Assembly (NCBI GenBank): GCA_022036555.1
Contig: CM039126.1
Span: 29,600,025 to 29,664,024 of the forward strand
Reading direction: 5' to 3'
DNA length: 64,000 nt
Origin: Microstegium vimineum
Lineage: Eukaryota > Streptophyta > Magnoliopsida > Poales > Poaceae
The position numbers and the translations under genes were made by a program. The notes below the pieces were generated by a model. It did no database searches and had not been told where the DNA came from. It saw only the letters and a list, made by a program, of their open reading frames with translations. The first letter of the stretch is position 1. Each line of letters begins with the position of its first letter. Positions 11,902 to 22,461 of the stretch are shown here, one piece after another.

Positions 11902-12786
11902 GTGCGCGATACACACGACGCGTGCAAGCCCGCCAAGCAAGGCGGTGCGAGCAGGGGCTACCACGTTCGCCGTGACGGTCGTCACGACGGCAAAGGCTCT
12001 TATCCCCATGCGACCGATTGCCTCATGATTTTTGGTAGCTCGGAGGTTAGCAACTGCCAGCGTCGGCGGGAGCAGGAGCAACGCGAGGTTTTCACTACCG
12101 CCCCGGTGACTCCGACCTTCCTCGACTGGTCGGAGCCCGACATCACGTTCGGTCGAGGTGACCACCCAAGCCACGTTCCTCAACCGGGTCGCTATCCACT
12201 AGTCGTGGACCCGATCATAGGGAACATGCGCTTCACCAAAGTACCGATGGACGGGGGCAGCAACCTTAATATCATGTACTACAACACATTCGAGGCCCTA
12301 AAGATACGCAGGAAGAAGCTCCGGCCGGAGGGGGTTCCCTTCCTGGGAATCGTTCCTGGAAAACCAGTTCCGCCTATGGGGCAGATCGACCTACTCGTAA
12401 CATTCGGGGAGTCGAGCAAATTCCGGAGCGAGGTCCTCACTTTTGAGGTCGACCACTATCAAGGAACTTACCACGCGGTACTAGGGAGACCGTGCTACGC
12501 AAAGTTCATGGCCATCCCCAACTACACCTCTCTCAAGCTTAAGATGTTGGGGCCTTACGGCGTCATCACGGTCACCTCCGAGCTCGCGGAAGCATACCAA
12601 TGCGACGTGGACAACTGCGAAGGTGCCATGGCCAAGGTACGGTGCTCAGAGTTGGCGGCGGCGGCCGAAGCCCCGAACGACGAGAGGATTGACTCCAAGG
12701 GCGTGGGAAACTTTACCCCTCTGGAGGGGGGTAAAGGAAATCCCCCTGAACCCGTTTGCAATGGACGGTCGAGTGCTCCGCATTAG
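11902..12786 (+). pseudogene. Element B retropepsin (protease)
   Basis: An open frame of 294 codons. A linker with CLMIFGSS and REVFTTAP leads to the segment LDWSEPDITFGRGDHP, then PGRYPLVVDPIIGN and the active site VPMDGGSNLNIMY, in which DGGS replaces the usual DT/SG, as is typical for grass Tat elements. The flap and C-terminal part follow, with GTYHAVLGRPCYAKFMAIPNY. These are the gag-pol aspartic protease hallmarks. The frame closes at 12784-12786, while pol continues in another frame from about 12720, so a frameshift separates protease and RT. The ATG at 11902 is merely the first Met of the frame, not a proven start. Confidence 0.8.
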
Positions 12787-14623
12787 CGCCTCCCTGGGCC
12801 CGGAGCAGGAGCCGGCGCTCGTCGACTTTATCCACACAAATGACAACATGTTTGCATGGAGCCCCACAGACGTTCCAGGCATACCAAGGGATGTGGCCGA
12901 GCATGCCTTGAGGATCCAGCCCGGCGCCCGGTCGGTGAAGCAGCGCCTACGCCGCTTTGACGAGGAAAAACGGCGAGCCATCGGCGAGGAGCTCCACAAA
13001 CTTCTGGAGGCCGGGTTCATCAAAGAGGTATTCCACCCCGAATGGTTGTCTAATCCAGTGCTAGTTAAGAAGAAGAGCGGTAAGTGGAGAATGTGTTTAG
13101 ATTACACCAGCCTGAACAAGGCGTGTGGTAAAGACCCATACCCCATGCCCCGCATTGATCAGATCATCGATTCCACCTCGAGATGCGAAACGCTTTCTTT
13201 CCTTGATGCATATTCCAGTAACCATCAAATCCAGATGAAGGAGTCCGACCAGCTCGCGACATCCTTCATCATGCCGTTTGGATCTTTTTGCCAGATCACT
13301 ATGTCGTTCGGCCTCAGAAACACGGGAGCCATGTACCAGCGGTGCATGCGCTCAGTTTTTGGGAACCTCATCGGGAGGACCGTCCAGGCGTATGTGGATG
13401 ACATCGTGGTAAAATCCAAACGGGCGGAAACCATGATCACCGACCTTGAGACGACATTCGAAGCACTGAAGCTCAAGCGCGTCAAACTCAATCCTGAGAA
13501 GTGCGTGTTCGGGGTGCCGCGTGACATGCTCCTCGGGTTTATTGTCTCCGAGCGTGGCATCGAGGTCAACCCCGATAAGTTCTCTTCCATCGCCAATATG
13601 GGGCTGATTCGCAACATAAAGGGGGTACACCGAGTAATGGGGTGTTTCGCGTCCCTGAGTCGCTTCATCTCACGCCTCGGCGAACGAGGTCTCCCTCTTT
13701 ACCGCCTCCTCAAGAAGACAAAACACTTTGCCTGGACCCCCGAGGCGCAGGAGGCCCTGGACAAGCTCAAGGCAATCCTCACAAGTGCACCCATACTCAT
13801 CCCGCCGACGGAATGCGAACCCCTCCTTCTATACATTGTTGCTGCCACCCAGGTGGTGAGCGCCGTCATCGTCGTCGAAAGAGAAGAGGAGGGCCACACG
13901 CTAAAAGTCCAGCGCCCGGTATACTTCATCAATGAAGTATTATCCAAGACCAAGACCCGGTACCCTCAGATCCAGAAGCTTCTTTACGCGGTCCTCATCA
14001 CGCGAAGAAAGCTATCCCACTACTTCGACGACCATCACGTCACCGTCGTATCGTCCTACCCTCTTGGGGAGGTGATACAGAGCCGCGAGGCCACGGGGCG
14101 AGCGACGAAGTGGGGGCTCGAGCTCATGGGAGAGTTCATCTCTTACGTGCCTCGGACGACCGTCAAATCCTAGGTTCTTGCAGACTTCGTCGCTGAATGG
14201 ACCGAAATCCAGCTGCCGCCTGCGTTGGAGAGCCAGGAGTGCTGGATCATGTACTTCGACGGGTCGCTGATGAAGACCGGCGCCGACGCCGGCCTGGTTT
14301 TTGTCTCCCCGCTCGGGGTCCAGCTCGAGTACATGATCCATATTTTCTTCCTAGCATCCAACAATGTCGCGGAATACGAGGCCCTGGTCAACGGGCTACA
14401 CATAGCAACGAAGCTAGGAATCAAAAGACTCGACACGTGGGGCGACTCTCAGCTCGTAGTCGAATAGGTCATGAAGGAGTCACACTACCACGACCCCAAG
14501 ATGGTGGCGTACTGCCAGGCGGTCCGCCGTCTAGAAGAAAAGTTTGACGGTCTGGAACTCAACCACGTCGCGAGAAAGTACAATGAGGCGGCAGACGAGC
14601 TCGCCAAGTTGGCTTCCGGATGA
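12720..14623 (+). pseudogene. Element B reverse transcriptase and RNase H
   Basis: The RT is nearly continuous (ORF 12623-14173). It has PVKQRLRRFDEEKR-type entry sequence, WRMCLDYTSLNKAC, DPYPMPRID, LSFLDAYS, a fingers/palm stretch, and the catalytic YVDDIVV box near 13390, then LNPEKCVFGVPR and LLGFIVSERG. The connection and RNase H follow: VLADFVAEW after an in-frame TAG at 14171, then YFDGSLMKTG, NNVAEYEALVNGL and GDSQLVV, with another TAG at 14465 and a TGA at 14621-14623. RNase H catalytic Asp, Glu and Asp are all visible. The YVDD box is intact but the stops exclude a functional polyprotein. Confidence 0.9.
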
Positions 14624-14639
14624 GGGGCTGTCCCGCCCG

Positions 14640-15415
14640 GAGTTTTCGCCAGCGACCTCCACAAGCCGTCCATCACCTGGCACGCAGATCCCGAGGCCGA
14701 GGCCCTAGAGACACCCATGGTGGAGGTCATGGATGTCGAAGGAGAACAAAGCGGCATGGACGACACATTAACTGGCAACGACGATCCCCTTCCCGACTGG
14801 AGAATCCCCATCCTAGACTGGCTAACTCGGGAGCGTCTCCCAGCCGACAGAAACAAGGCACGCCGCATCGCACAACACGCTAAGTCTTTCATCATTATCA
14901 ACCAAGAGATCTACAGGCACAGCCCTACATGGATCCTGCAACGTTGCATCCCCACTGAGCAGGGCGTGAGCCTGCTAGAGGACATACACACAGGGGACTG
15001 CGGGCACCACGCGCCCCCCACACGATCGTCGGAAAGACTTTTCGCCAAGGTTTCTACTGGCCCACGGCCGTAGCAAATGCCACGGAGGTAGTACGCGCCT
15101 GCGAAGGGTGCCAATTCTAAGCCAAGAAGACTCACCTGCCCACACAAGCACTACAGACCATCCCCTCACGTGGCCTTTCGCAGTCTGGGGTCTGGATTTA
15201 GTGGGGCCCCTGTCCAAGGCACCCGGGGGGTTTGACCACTTGCTCGTCGCCATCGACAAGTTCTCAAAGTGGATCGAGGCGCGCCCCCTGGCTCAGATCA
15301 AGTCGGAGCAGGCAGTCTATTCTTCATGGACATAATACATCGATTCGGAGTGCCCAACACGATCATCACTGACAACGCCTGGAACATCGAAAAGCTACGT
15401 CGCTTCTATCCCTAA
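14640..15415 (+). pseudogene. Element B integrase, truncated
   Basis: The zinc-binding region includes YRHSPTWILQRC and DIHTGDCGHH, then after a frameshift ACEGCQF (stop after F at 15118). The core begins FAVWGLDLVGPL (first catalytic Asp) and VAIDKFSKWIEARP. A second shift near 15320 gives FMDIIHRFGVPNTIITDN, with the second catalytic Asp, after which similarity stops at about 15382. The remainder of the core, including the catalytic Glu, and the C-terminal domain are absent. The breakpoint runs directly into noncoding DNA, so a deletion is likely. Confidence 0.85.
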
Positions 15416-18123
15416 ATACTTCCCCTCGAATCATATGTGTACGCATGTATCTTTCCTTTAAAGAGATCCGATATACGCGACGCAAGTAGCGTGCAGCCCG
15501 AACGTCGAAGCAAGACATGCCCCCAACTCACAAGTTCACGTCTCGCTCGGGAGCTGGAGAAGGGGCTGCTTTCCCTAGTTTTTTTCAAAAGAAAATCGGG
15601 CCTCGTTCTGACCTCCCCCGCGGGGTCGTCCCCTCTCGCTCCGACTCCGTTCTCGCTCGGACTCTCTCTCTTCGTCCGTAGAAATGTTTTCTCTGATGTT
15701 CGCAGGGGCACCAGAGAGCGCACAACCGGCGAAAATCACCCAGGGCCAGGGCCACATCTAACCTCAAGCGCAAGCAAGGGCTCGAACCGACCTCCAACCT
15801 AGCTTGGCTAACGCATGCAGAGATCGGACGGACGCCTACGCACCACCACCAACGGGGACGCCCTATGGGCCCAGGTAAGACAAGGGGATAAGGGCTATAG
15901 ATGCCCCGACAGCCCACTACGGTCCAGAGATACGGAGGCCGACCCAACAGGGTTCGAAACGGCCGCCTCAGGACAACAGAGCGAGGGGCGAATTGGAAAT
16001 GGACTCGCTAGCGGTCATCAGCTTGGCAATCGGATGCCAAGGTCATTTCCAGGTTTCGTATCTGAGTCCGTTCTTTATGGATGATTGGTTCATGGTATTC
16101 CCCCGGAGGAAGGCACCGAGCCCCTGGGACCCGACGAACGGACCCGGGTACTAGATGAAATCGATTTGGGGTGAGCCACGACATGGGCCACTAGTCGGAA
16201 CCCTATCGAACGGGAACCCGCACCCCCACTCAATTTTTCCCGGTACCAACTCGACGAGCATCCATGGTTCGTCCGCCTCAAGGATAGCATGGTTCGGCTC
16301 ACATTCCCCCTTCTCGCGGAGAGATGCGCGAGAAACATTTAAAAGACGATACGACCCAAGAAGATTTCTTTACTCCGGGTAAAGACTCGGGGGCTGGCAT
16401 CGCACTTCACCACAGTTCTCGCAACCAAGTGAGAAAAAGACGGGCGTATAAACCTCACACGTCAGAGGTCCGCACAGGTAAAACGACAAACACACATTAC
16501 ATTTTATACGCTAATCCTTGCAAGGGTTTCATGCTTTTCAGGTGCCATAAGGGCTAAAACCAATCATCAGACACCAAATCGATTACAAGGTGGACTGAAG
16601 GGAGATCCCGGCCGAGGGCGAAAGGAAAGAAGAATAGGGCAAGCATCCAATGCCCTGCGCACACCAGTAGCGCCGCTCCGAGGGCTGCCTATCAGGCAAA
16701 ACCCCCAACAAGCCAACTATCGCTGTTTTGTCTCCTAAGACAAACCAGTGACAGCTCCACCACCTCCCAGACCTACGCGGTCGACTACGCCGCCGGACAG
16801 GGGCCTGACGAGTTGCTCAAGCATCTATCTGGGTCGCGCTTCGAGTGCCATGCTGAGGAGTGCGTCCCCTGGTTCGGTAACGTCCCGCCGGCTCAGGGAG
16901 GGCCTTCACCAGCACCAAAGGGCGTTCAGGACCACCACCACGAAGCTCAACCAGACGTGCAGCACCAGTGCTTAGACAGGTGCTACATGATCAGGGCAAC
17001 CCCTTGCGCGTACACGAGTGATCCCTGCCTAGTCTCTAGAGCCTCCGAGGTCGGTACCGTCACGCCCTCACCTGGACGCAGCCGGACACGCCGACCCGAA
17101 GGACCACCGTCTCCCAATAGTGGCGTCGCCACCAGCGGGCCCAAGGAACGTCTAGCTCAGAAAACTGTGTGGGCGGACCGCATAGTCTTTCAACTAGACG
17201 CATCCTTGGCCCCCTGCAAAGGGAGACGATGAGGAAGTGCCACCGTCTCGTGGGACAAGACGATAGGGAAGCGCTGCGCACACCGCAAGGCTCCCCTCGA
17301 TCTCTCCCGTCCGACAATGCGAGACGATGGCACTTCCTATGCAGAACTTCCTCTGATCTTGGTGCTCTCTCAGAAAGGTTGCTCGCCAGGGTGGCTCGAG
17401 GGTGTCTGCGACGAGGTCTCGGGGGAAGAAGATGGGGCATGCCATGATGCGGGATTGTGTGTCTTACCCCGCAGGTAGCCGTCCCTATTTATAGCCGCCG
17501 GGGCACCCGAGCGGCAACCGGCCCGCAAAGGCCGCACCACTTACCTCGCCCAATTAAACCGCACTGCGCGCCAGCGCCAGATTCTGAGGGGACGCGGCGG
17601 GGACAAAAATGGCCAAATAGTCCCAAGGTTTAGGGCTCACCATTCGGAGTTTGACCGGTAGGGAGCGGTGCCCTGCACCATACCCTGACGGAAAAACACG
17701 GCGCGCCCGTATTGGACCGACAAGGGGCATCGTCAGGTTCTTTGGTCGACCGCACGACATCAACCCGTCCACTGAACTCCGCCATCGAGTGGCAGCACAG
17801 TGCAGTGCCAATTCTTCATTTCAAGGCGCGTAAGCCCAAGTCCAACAGTGCGCCCCATGGTAGGGTAGGCGTGCAAGCAAAGCTCTGGCTCCGACGTACG
17901 GAGTGGTCCTCTCCCTTCCCCGCTACCTCATGGGGAGAGCGAAGGGCCAAGCACTATAAAAGACTACCGGATAAGCCCTTAGAAGGAAGAATCTCCCTCC
18001 TAAGGCCTCGAGGGCTACACCCAGCGGGTATGCTCGCGCGCACCCACCAGAATCCACATAACTTAGCCAAACACCATAAGCGCTCTCAGAAGCCTCCGGT
18101 GTAGTCCATCACTACATCGTAGG
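15416..18123 (+). other. Element B 3' noncoding region
   Basis: 2.7 kb between integrase and the PPT, with several spurious ORFs on both strands and no recognisable domain. It contains an extra PPT-like CTCGGGGGCT at 16386-16395 and a near-perfect 19-bp inverted repeat at 17232-17338. Long 3' noncoding regions are normal in Tat-lineage elements. Confidence 0.6.
17232..17338. repeat. 19-bp inverted repeat (stem-loop) in element B
   Basis: AGGAAGTGCCACCGTCTCG at 17232-17250 is matched at 18 of 19 positions by the reverse complement of 17320-17338. The loop is 69 bp, and its edges are partly complementary too, so the stem can extend imperfectly. Confidence 0.65.
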
Positions 18124-18135
18124 CTCGGGGGCTAC
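18124..18135 (+). other. Polypurine tract of element B
   Basis: CTCGGGGGCTAC lies immediately before the 3' LTR. It primes plus-strand DNA synthesis in retrotransposons. Confidence 0.7.
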
Positions 18136-19296
18136 TATGAGATACCTGAGAATAGGGTACCCTAAACACCGCACTTCGCAAAAACAAAATCACCCTCGGG
18201 GGCTCTCCGTCCCGTCCGAGCGGGGGTGACGTCACCCCCCACAGGGGCTCTATGCCTCCACCCAACCAAGACAGGCACCGCTCCCTCGGAGGATCTTCCG
18301 CCTCGCCCGAGCATGGGTGACGTCACCGAGACGTCATCCATCCTCTATGGCTCTCCCGCCTCGTCCGAGCTAGGGCGACGTCAGCCATGACGCCATCTAC
18401 CCTCGTAGACATTACCGCCTCATCCGAGCTAGCGAGGCGTCATCCGTGATGCTAGCTGCCCTCGGAGGAGTCGCTGCCACAACCAACCCGCGCCGTAGCG
18501 GCCTATAGTCAAAAGGTCCACAGTCCCTCTCGGCCTCAGGGATGGGGCTCCAAGGCGTGGACCGCCATGCCTGCCCCTGTACCCTCCTTGCAGTGCAAGG
18601 TCCTGTGTGGCCTAACCGACGACTGACGTTCACCATCCTGAGCCATACCTCCGATGGACACTTATACAGGGATTAGGGCGCTCTCGGCCCTGTACAACAG
18701 AACGCGGGGGTGCCTAGCCCTGTGCTGCCAACCCCCGCCCATACCCAAGTCAGGGAACAACGGTGTTCCCAGTCATGAGGCGCATGGCTACAACTCCATC
18801 AAGGATGAATAGGACCCGGGTGGCGTGCCTATAGGCGTAATCTTCCCCGGCAAGGAAGGCGAATAGAAGCTAAAGCTCTCCCAAGTCTACAGCCCCGGCC
18901 GGGCCCACGTTTCTCTCTCCCCCTCTACTGTACTCCTCCATCTGTCCCTACATATAAAGAGGGAGAATGGACCTCCAGTATCTCTCTCTCGACATTCTCA
19001 AAGTCCTCTCGACTCATTCAAACACCCTTGTGCTTGCATTCACGCGAGCTCTCACCAGAACCAAGAACCTATACGCACGAGACCTGGGAACCAGCTTCGC
19101 TCTCTCACCATAGCTTGTAGCTCCCCTCTACGAGCTCTCCACGCTCGGTAACGCGACTCCGCAGAACGCTGGATGTAGGGCGTTCATGCCTGAACCAGTA
19201 TAAACCATGTGTTCTCCGAGTGTAACCATCCGATCTCCGACATGCTTAGAAATTTACTCGTTGGCTGTCTAGACCCCGCCATTTTAGACACCGACA
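18136..19296 (+). repeat. Element B 3' LTR
   Basis: 1161 bp, matching 9382-10544. The first bases read TATGAGATACC instead of TGTCGGATACC, so the terminal TG is mutated. It ends ACACCGACA, followed by the target duplication GTAAC (19297-19301). TATA box at 18953-18959. Confidence 0.9.
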
Positions 19297-19301
19297 GTAA
19301 C

Positions 19302-19567
19302 CTTGCTCCCCGGTTATATAAGGCGAGTAGGGACCCCTCCAAAATCTCTCTCAGATCATCTACGGATCTTGTAACCTAATACTCAGATCAATCTAGCCAC
19401 CAAAACATAGGACGTATTGTATTAAGGTGATTTGCCGGCCCGAACCTTTCTAAATCACCGTGTCTACGCTCTATGTGTTATGCTTGATCGCCGTCGCGAC
19501 ACCTCCGCCTACAATCTACTACCGTATGGTACCCCTTAGGTAGACTGCCACGCATATTTCGTCGACA
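19302..19567 (+). repeat. Element A 5' LTR, right part
   Basis: Resumes A's LTR after insertion B and ends CGTCGACA. It includes TATATAAG at 19315-19322, a likely TATA box matched at 35257-35264 in the 3' LTR, and a transcript-leader-like stretch CTCTCTCAGATCATCTACGG. Confidence 0.85.
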
Positions 19568-19569
19568 GT

Positions 19570-19586
19570 TGGCGCGCCAGGTAGGG
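19570..19586 (+). other. Primer binding site of element A
   Basis: TGGCGCGCCAGGTAGGG begins two bases after the LTR end and is identical to the PBS of element B over these 17 bases. Confidence 0.75.
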
Positions 19587-19766
19587 TGTGTGTGCATCGA
19601 CTTCATGGCTCGTCAAGCGGTTACTTTCCCGGATTCGATGGTCCTCCCGGCGATCGGCGCTGTGCTCTAGATCGGATCTATGTCCTGGACCGTCGGATCT
19701 ACTCCACGCGGCGCAGACGCGCCGCCGCCCGTGCGTCATTCCGCTACGCCAATATACCACCCGTGA

Positions 19767-21855
19767 ATGAAGATCGACATCGACGACCTGGTCGACGCCA
19801 TCGATCGCTCCAGCAATGGTATCATGGATTGCCTCGACCTCATGCAGGCAGTAGGACACCGACTGTCTGGCCACCACGGCCGCCGACCACGCCACCGCCG
19901 GTCCCTGCCAAAGACGATGGCCGTGACGACCAGGGACACTCTCCCTCCTCCGATGATGCCTCATGGACTCAGCAACCAGGCGGCAGTTTTCCAGCGCCAA
20001 ATGCACTTAACGATCTCCGACCAGGTCCCGGCAGCTCCCATCGTGAACACCGTCGTCATCTCCACGGTCCCCAGTGACTCCGACCAGGCAGTTTCCCTCG
20101 ATGACACGATATCTTCAGATTCCGCTGATGCCATAGGGACGAAGGTTGCTGATTCCTCTGGATCGACCGACAGTTTGCCGGAATTCCCTCCAGGCTTCGG
20201 AGGATTAGTTTTTCAAGTCTCCGTAGACAGCATCGCCCCTGACAACGAGACGGACGCCGAACGCGTCACAAGAGAGCGACACAATGCCGAGCGTGCGCAG
20301 AGGCGCGAACTGGAGCACCGCGAGCAAGAGAAGCACGACGAGGAGCGCCGCGAGCAGGAGCCACTCACACAAGAACAAAGTGAGCTGGAGCAGAGCAATC
20401 GTGATCGCCCGCCACGGCGCAACCTCCAGCAGGACTTCGACAAGGTGTGTGACGTTCTAGTGTACCCAACCCCCAGCACCAATCTAGCGGTAGCCGCCTG
20501 CGAGCTCTCCAAGCTCCCCCCACGCCCGAGATCGAAAAGATAGAGGCCCACATCATGGCGGCGGTCGTCCAGGTCAACAAAGCGGGTCCTCCGCCCGAAT
20601 TCTCCGGCAAGTCCCATAGTAGGAACCACCCACGAAGCCCAACAAGGGAGCCCAGGCAAGGATCCCCACTCCGCGATGATGAAGAACTCAATGGGCCCCA
20701 GCGCGATCGAGCACCCGCACCGCCGCGCCAAAGCCCTTTGAGGGAGCAAAGCCGAGGATCACCACCTCACAACGACGGCGAGCGTGAAAGACCCCGGCGT
20801 GATAGGTCACCGCCACCGGTGTGCCGAAGCCCTCGGAGGGAACGTCGACACAGATCCCCACAGTACGATGATGGCAACCTCCGCCGTGGTCGGACACCGC
20901 CACCAGCGCAAAGAGCAATCGGGGGACTGCACCCCTTCTCTGCATGTCTGTGCACCGTCCAGTGGCCCTCGAATCTCAGAGTTATGTCGGTGGAAAAGTA
21001 TGAGAGCAAGGCAAATCCAGTGCAATGGGCGTCCACCTATGAGATAGCTGTATACGTCGCCGGAGGAAATCAAGACATAATGGCTAACTAGCTTCCGGTG
21101 ATGTTGTCGACCTCCACCAACAGCTAGCTCCAGAAGATCCCAGAAGGCACCATCGACACCTGGGAAAAACTCAAGGAAATTTTCATCAAGACGTACAAGG
21201 CCACATGTGTCCAGCCCGGGACGAGATACGACTTAGAGAGCATCCGCCAGAGGAGCAACGAGAGCCTCCAAGAATACATCAGGCGTTTATCCAACAAGCG
21301 GTTGAACATCGCAGAGATCTCTGACCCAGAGGCCATCGCCATCTTCTCCAACGACCTGTGGACGGACAACCTCCGAAACAAGCTGGCGCGGAAAAGCATA
21401 ACAACCATAGAAGAGCTCATGACGATCGCGAATCCTTACGCCAATCAATACGACGCCACCCGCATCAAGGAGAACAGGCGGCGCTACTCTTGATCTCCAA
21501 AACGTACAAGGGATAACAATCGCCGACCAGACTACCATAGCGAAGGAAGGGCCGGCGACCACCGAGACTACCGATCGAACAACTCCGAGCGTTACCTGCA
21601 GAGGTACGATTATAGGCGCGACAACCGCTACGTCGCCAACACGAACACCCGACCAAAGAAGAACTACGACGCCAGCTACGAGAAGATCCTTGACGGCCTG
21701 TGCCCTATACACAAAAATTCCAAACACTCCATGCGCAATTGTGAGCTCCTTGAGTCCATAGTAAAGGCAAGAAGTGACAAGAGAGCAAAGAAAGGTGACT
21801 CCAACAAGGACAAGGACCAAGAACCACCAGCCTGGAGTTCCGACCAGCTTCAATG
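19767..21855 (+). pseudogene. Element A gag polyprotein
   Basis: The first ORF (19767-20543) is a 258-codon N-terminal arm ending in a Glu/Arg/Gln-rich helix and DFDKVCDVLVYP; a frameshift in a C run near 20520 passes to the frame 20555-21091. That frame holds a triple SR/RD-rich repeat (20636-20914). The capsid region follows, interrupted by TAG codons at 21089 and near 21124: KIPEGTIDTWEKLKEIFIKTY, then ESLQEYIRRLSNKRLNIAE, typical of the retrotransposon gag family. After a TGA near 21491 a basic RD-rich stretch leads to a zinc-knuckle-like LCPIHKNSKHSMRNC near 21700. It packages element RNA in intact relatives; here it is broken at four or more points. Confidence 0.75.
20636..20914 (+). 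repeat. Triple SR/RD-rich protein repeat in element A gag
   Basis: Three in-frame tandem units of 32, 32 and 29 codons start at 20636, 20732 and 20828. Each begins S-P-x-R-E, continues to GSP or RSP with an acidic N/D-D motif, and closes with R-x-R-x-P-x-P-P. The units are diverged, so the array is not recent. Confidence 0.8.
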
Positions 21856-22461
21856 ATGTACTCCATCTTCGGGGGCAGCGTGGATGTGGAAGGAGAGAGG
21901 AGACATCGCCAGGTTCGCAAGGATGTCTACTCGGTCTTAGCAAAAGGAGGTGATTCGGCCAACGATCGCTACCTTGACTGGTCGGAACAACCAATTAGCT
22001 TCTCGGCAGAAGACGAGTGGACGAATTATAGATATCCCGGCCGCTTCCCACTAATTATTGACCCCACCATCGCCATGTGCCACTTTAGGAAGGTGCTGGT
22101 CGACGGCGGTAGTGCCTTCAATATCATATTCGCCGATGCATTCTGCCAACTCGACTACTCCAAGAAGGACCTCCTGCCCGAAAATTTCTCCTTTTGGGGG
22201 ATCGTCCCCAATAAGGCATCAACACCGGTAGGCCAGATCACCCTGCCTGTGCAGTTTGGCGACCAAAACCACTTCAGGGTGGAGAACATTAACTTCATCG
22301 TCGTCGACTTCGAGACAGCCTACCACGCGATACTTGGTCGAACAGCACTAGACAAACTCATGGCAGTCCTGCACTACACATACATGGTACTCAAGATCCC
22401 AACACAACAAGGCATCCTCACCCTCCAAACCAACCTGAAGATTGCATACGAGTGCGAGTAG
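21853..22461 (+). pseudogene. Element A retropepsin (protease)
   Basis: A 202-codon open frame. It has YLDWSEQPISF, then YPGRFPLIIDPTIAM and the active-site segment KVLVDGGSAFNIIF, with DGGS as in element B's protease. The middle contains FWGIVPNKASTPVGQITLPVQFG and the C-terminal part AYHAILGRTALDKLMAVLHYTY. The order matches the Tat protease of element B. The frame ends at a TAG (22459-22461) followed by an acidic tail with more stops; RT does not follow. It is frame-separated from gag. The ATG at 21853 is the first Met of the frame, not a proven initiation site. Confidence 0.8.

Larger units (their letters stand above)
9382..19296 (+). mobile_element. Element B: Tat-type Ty3/gypsy retrotransposon, defective
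   Basis: LTRs at 9382-10544 and 18136-19296, PBS at 10547, PPT at 18124-18135, and gag-pro-RT-RNase H-INT order on the plus strand. Target duplication is ATAAC/GTAAC, one mismatch; the uninterrupted copy of this site in A's 3' LTR (35238-35242) reads GTAAC, so the left copy mutated. The long noncoding stretch after integrase is typical of Tat-lineage elements. The capsid part of gag and the C-terminal half of integrase are missing, and several stops interrupt pol. It is not autonomous now. Confidence 0.9.

Noticed and set aside
15437..17232. ORFs of 90-140 codons in the 3' region of B
   Set aside because: GC-rich noncoding part of a Tat-type element, overlapping frames on both strands and no recognisable domain.
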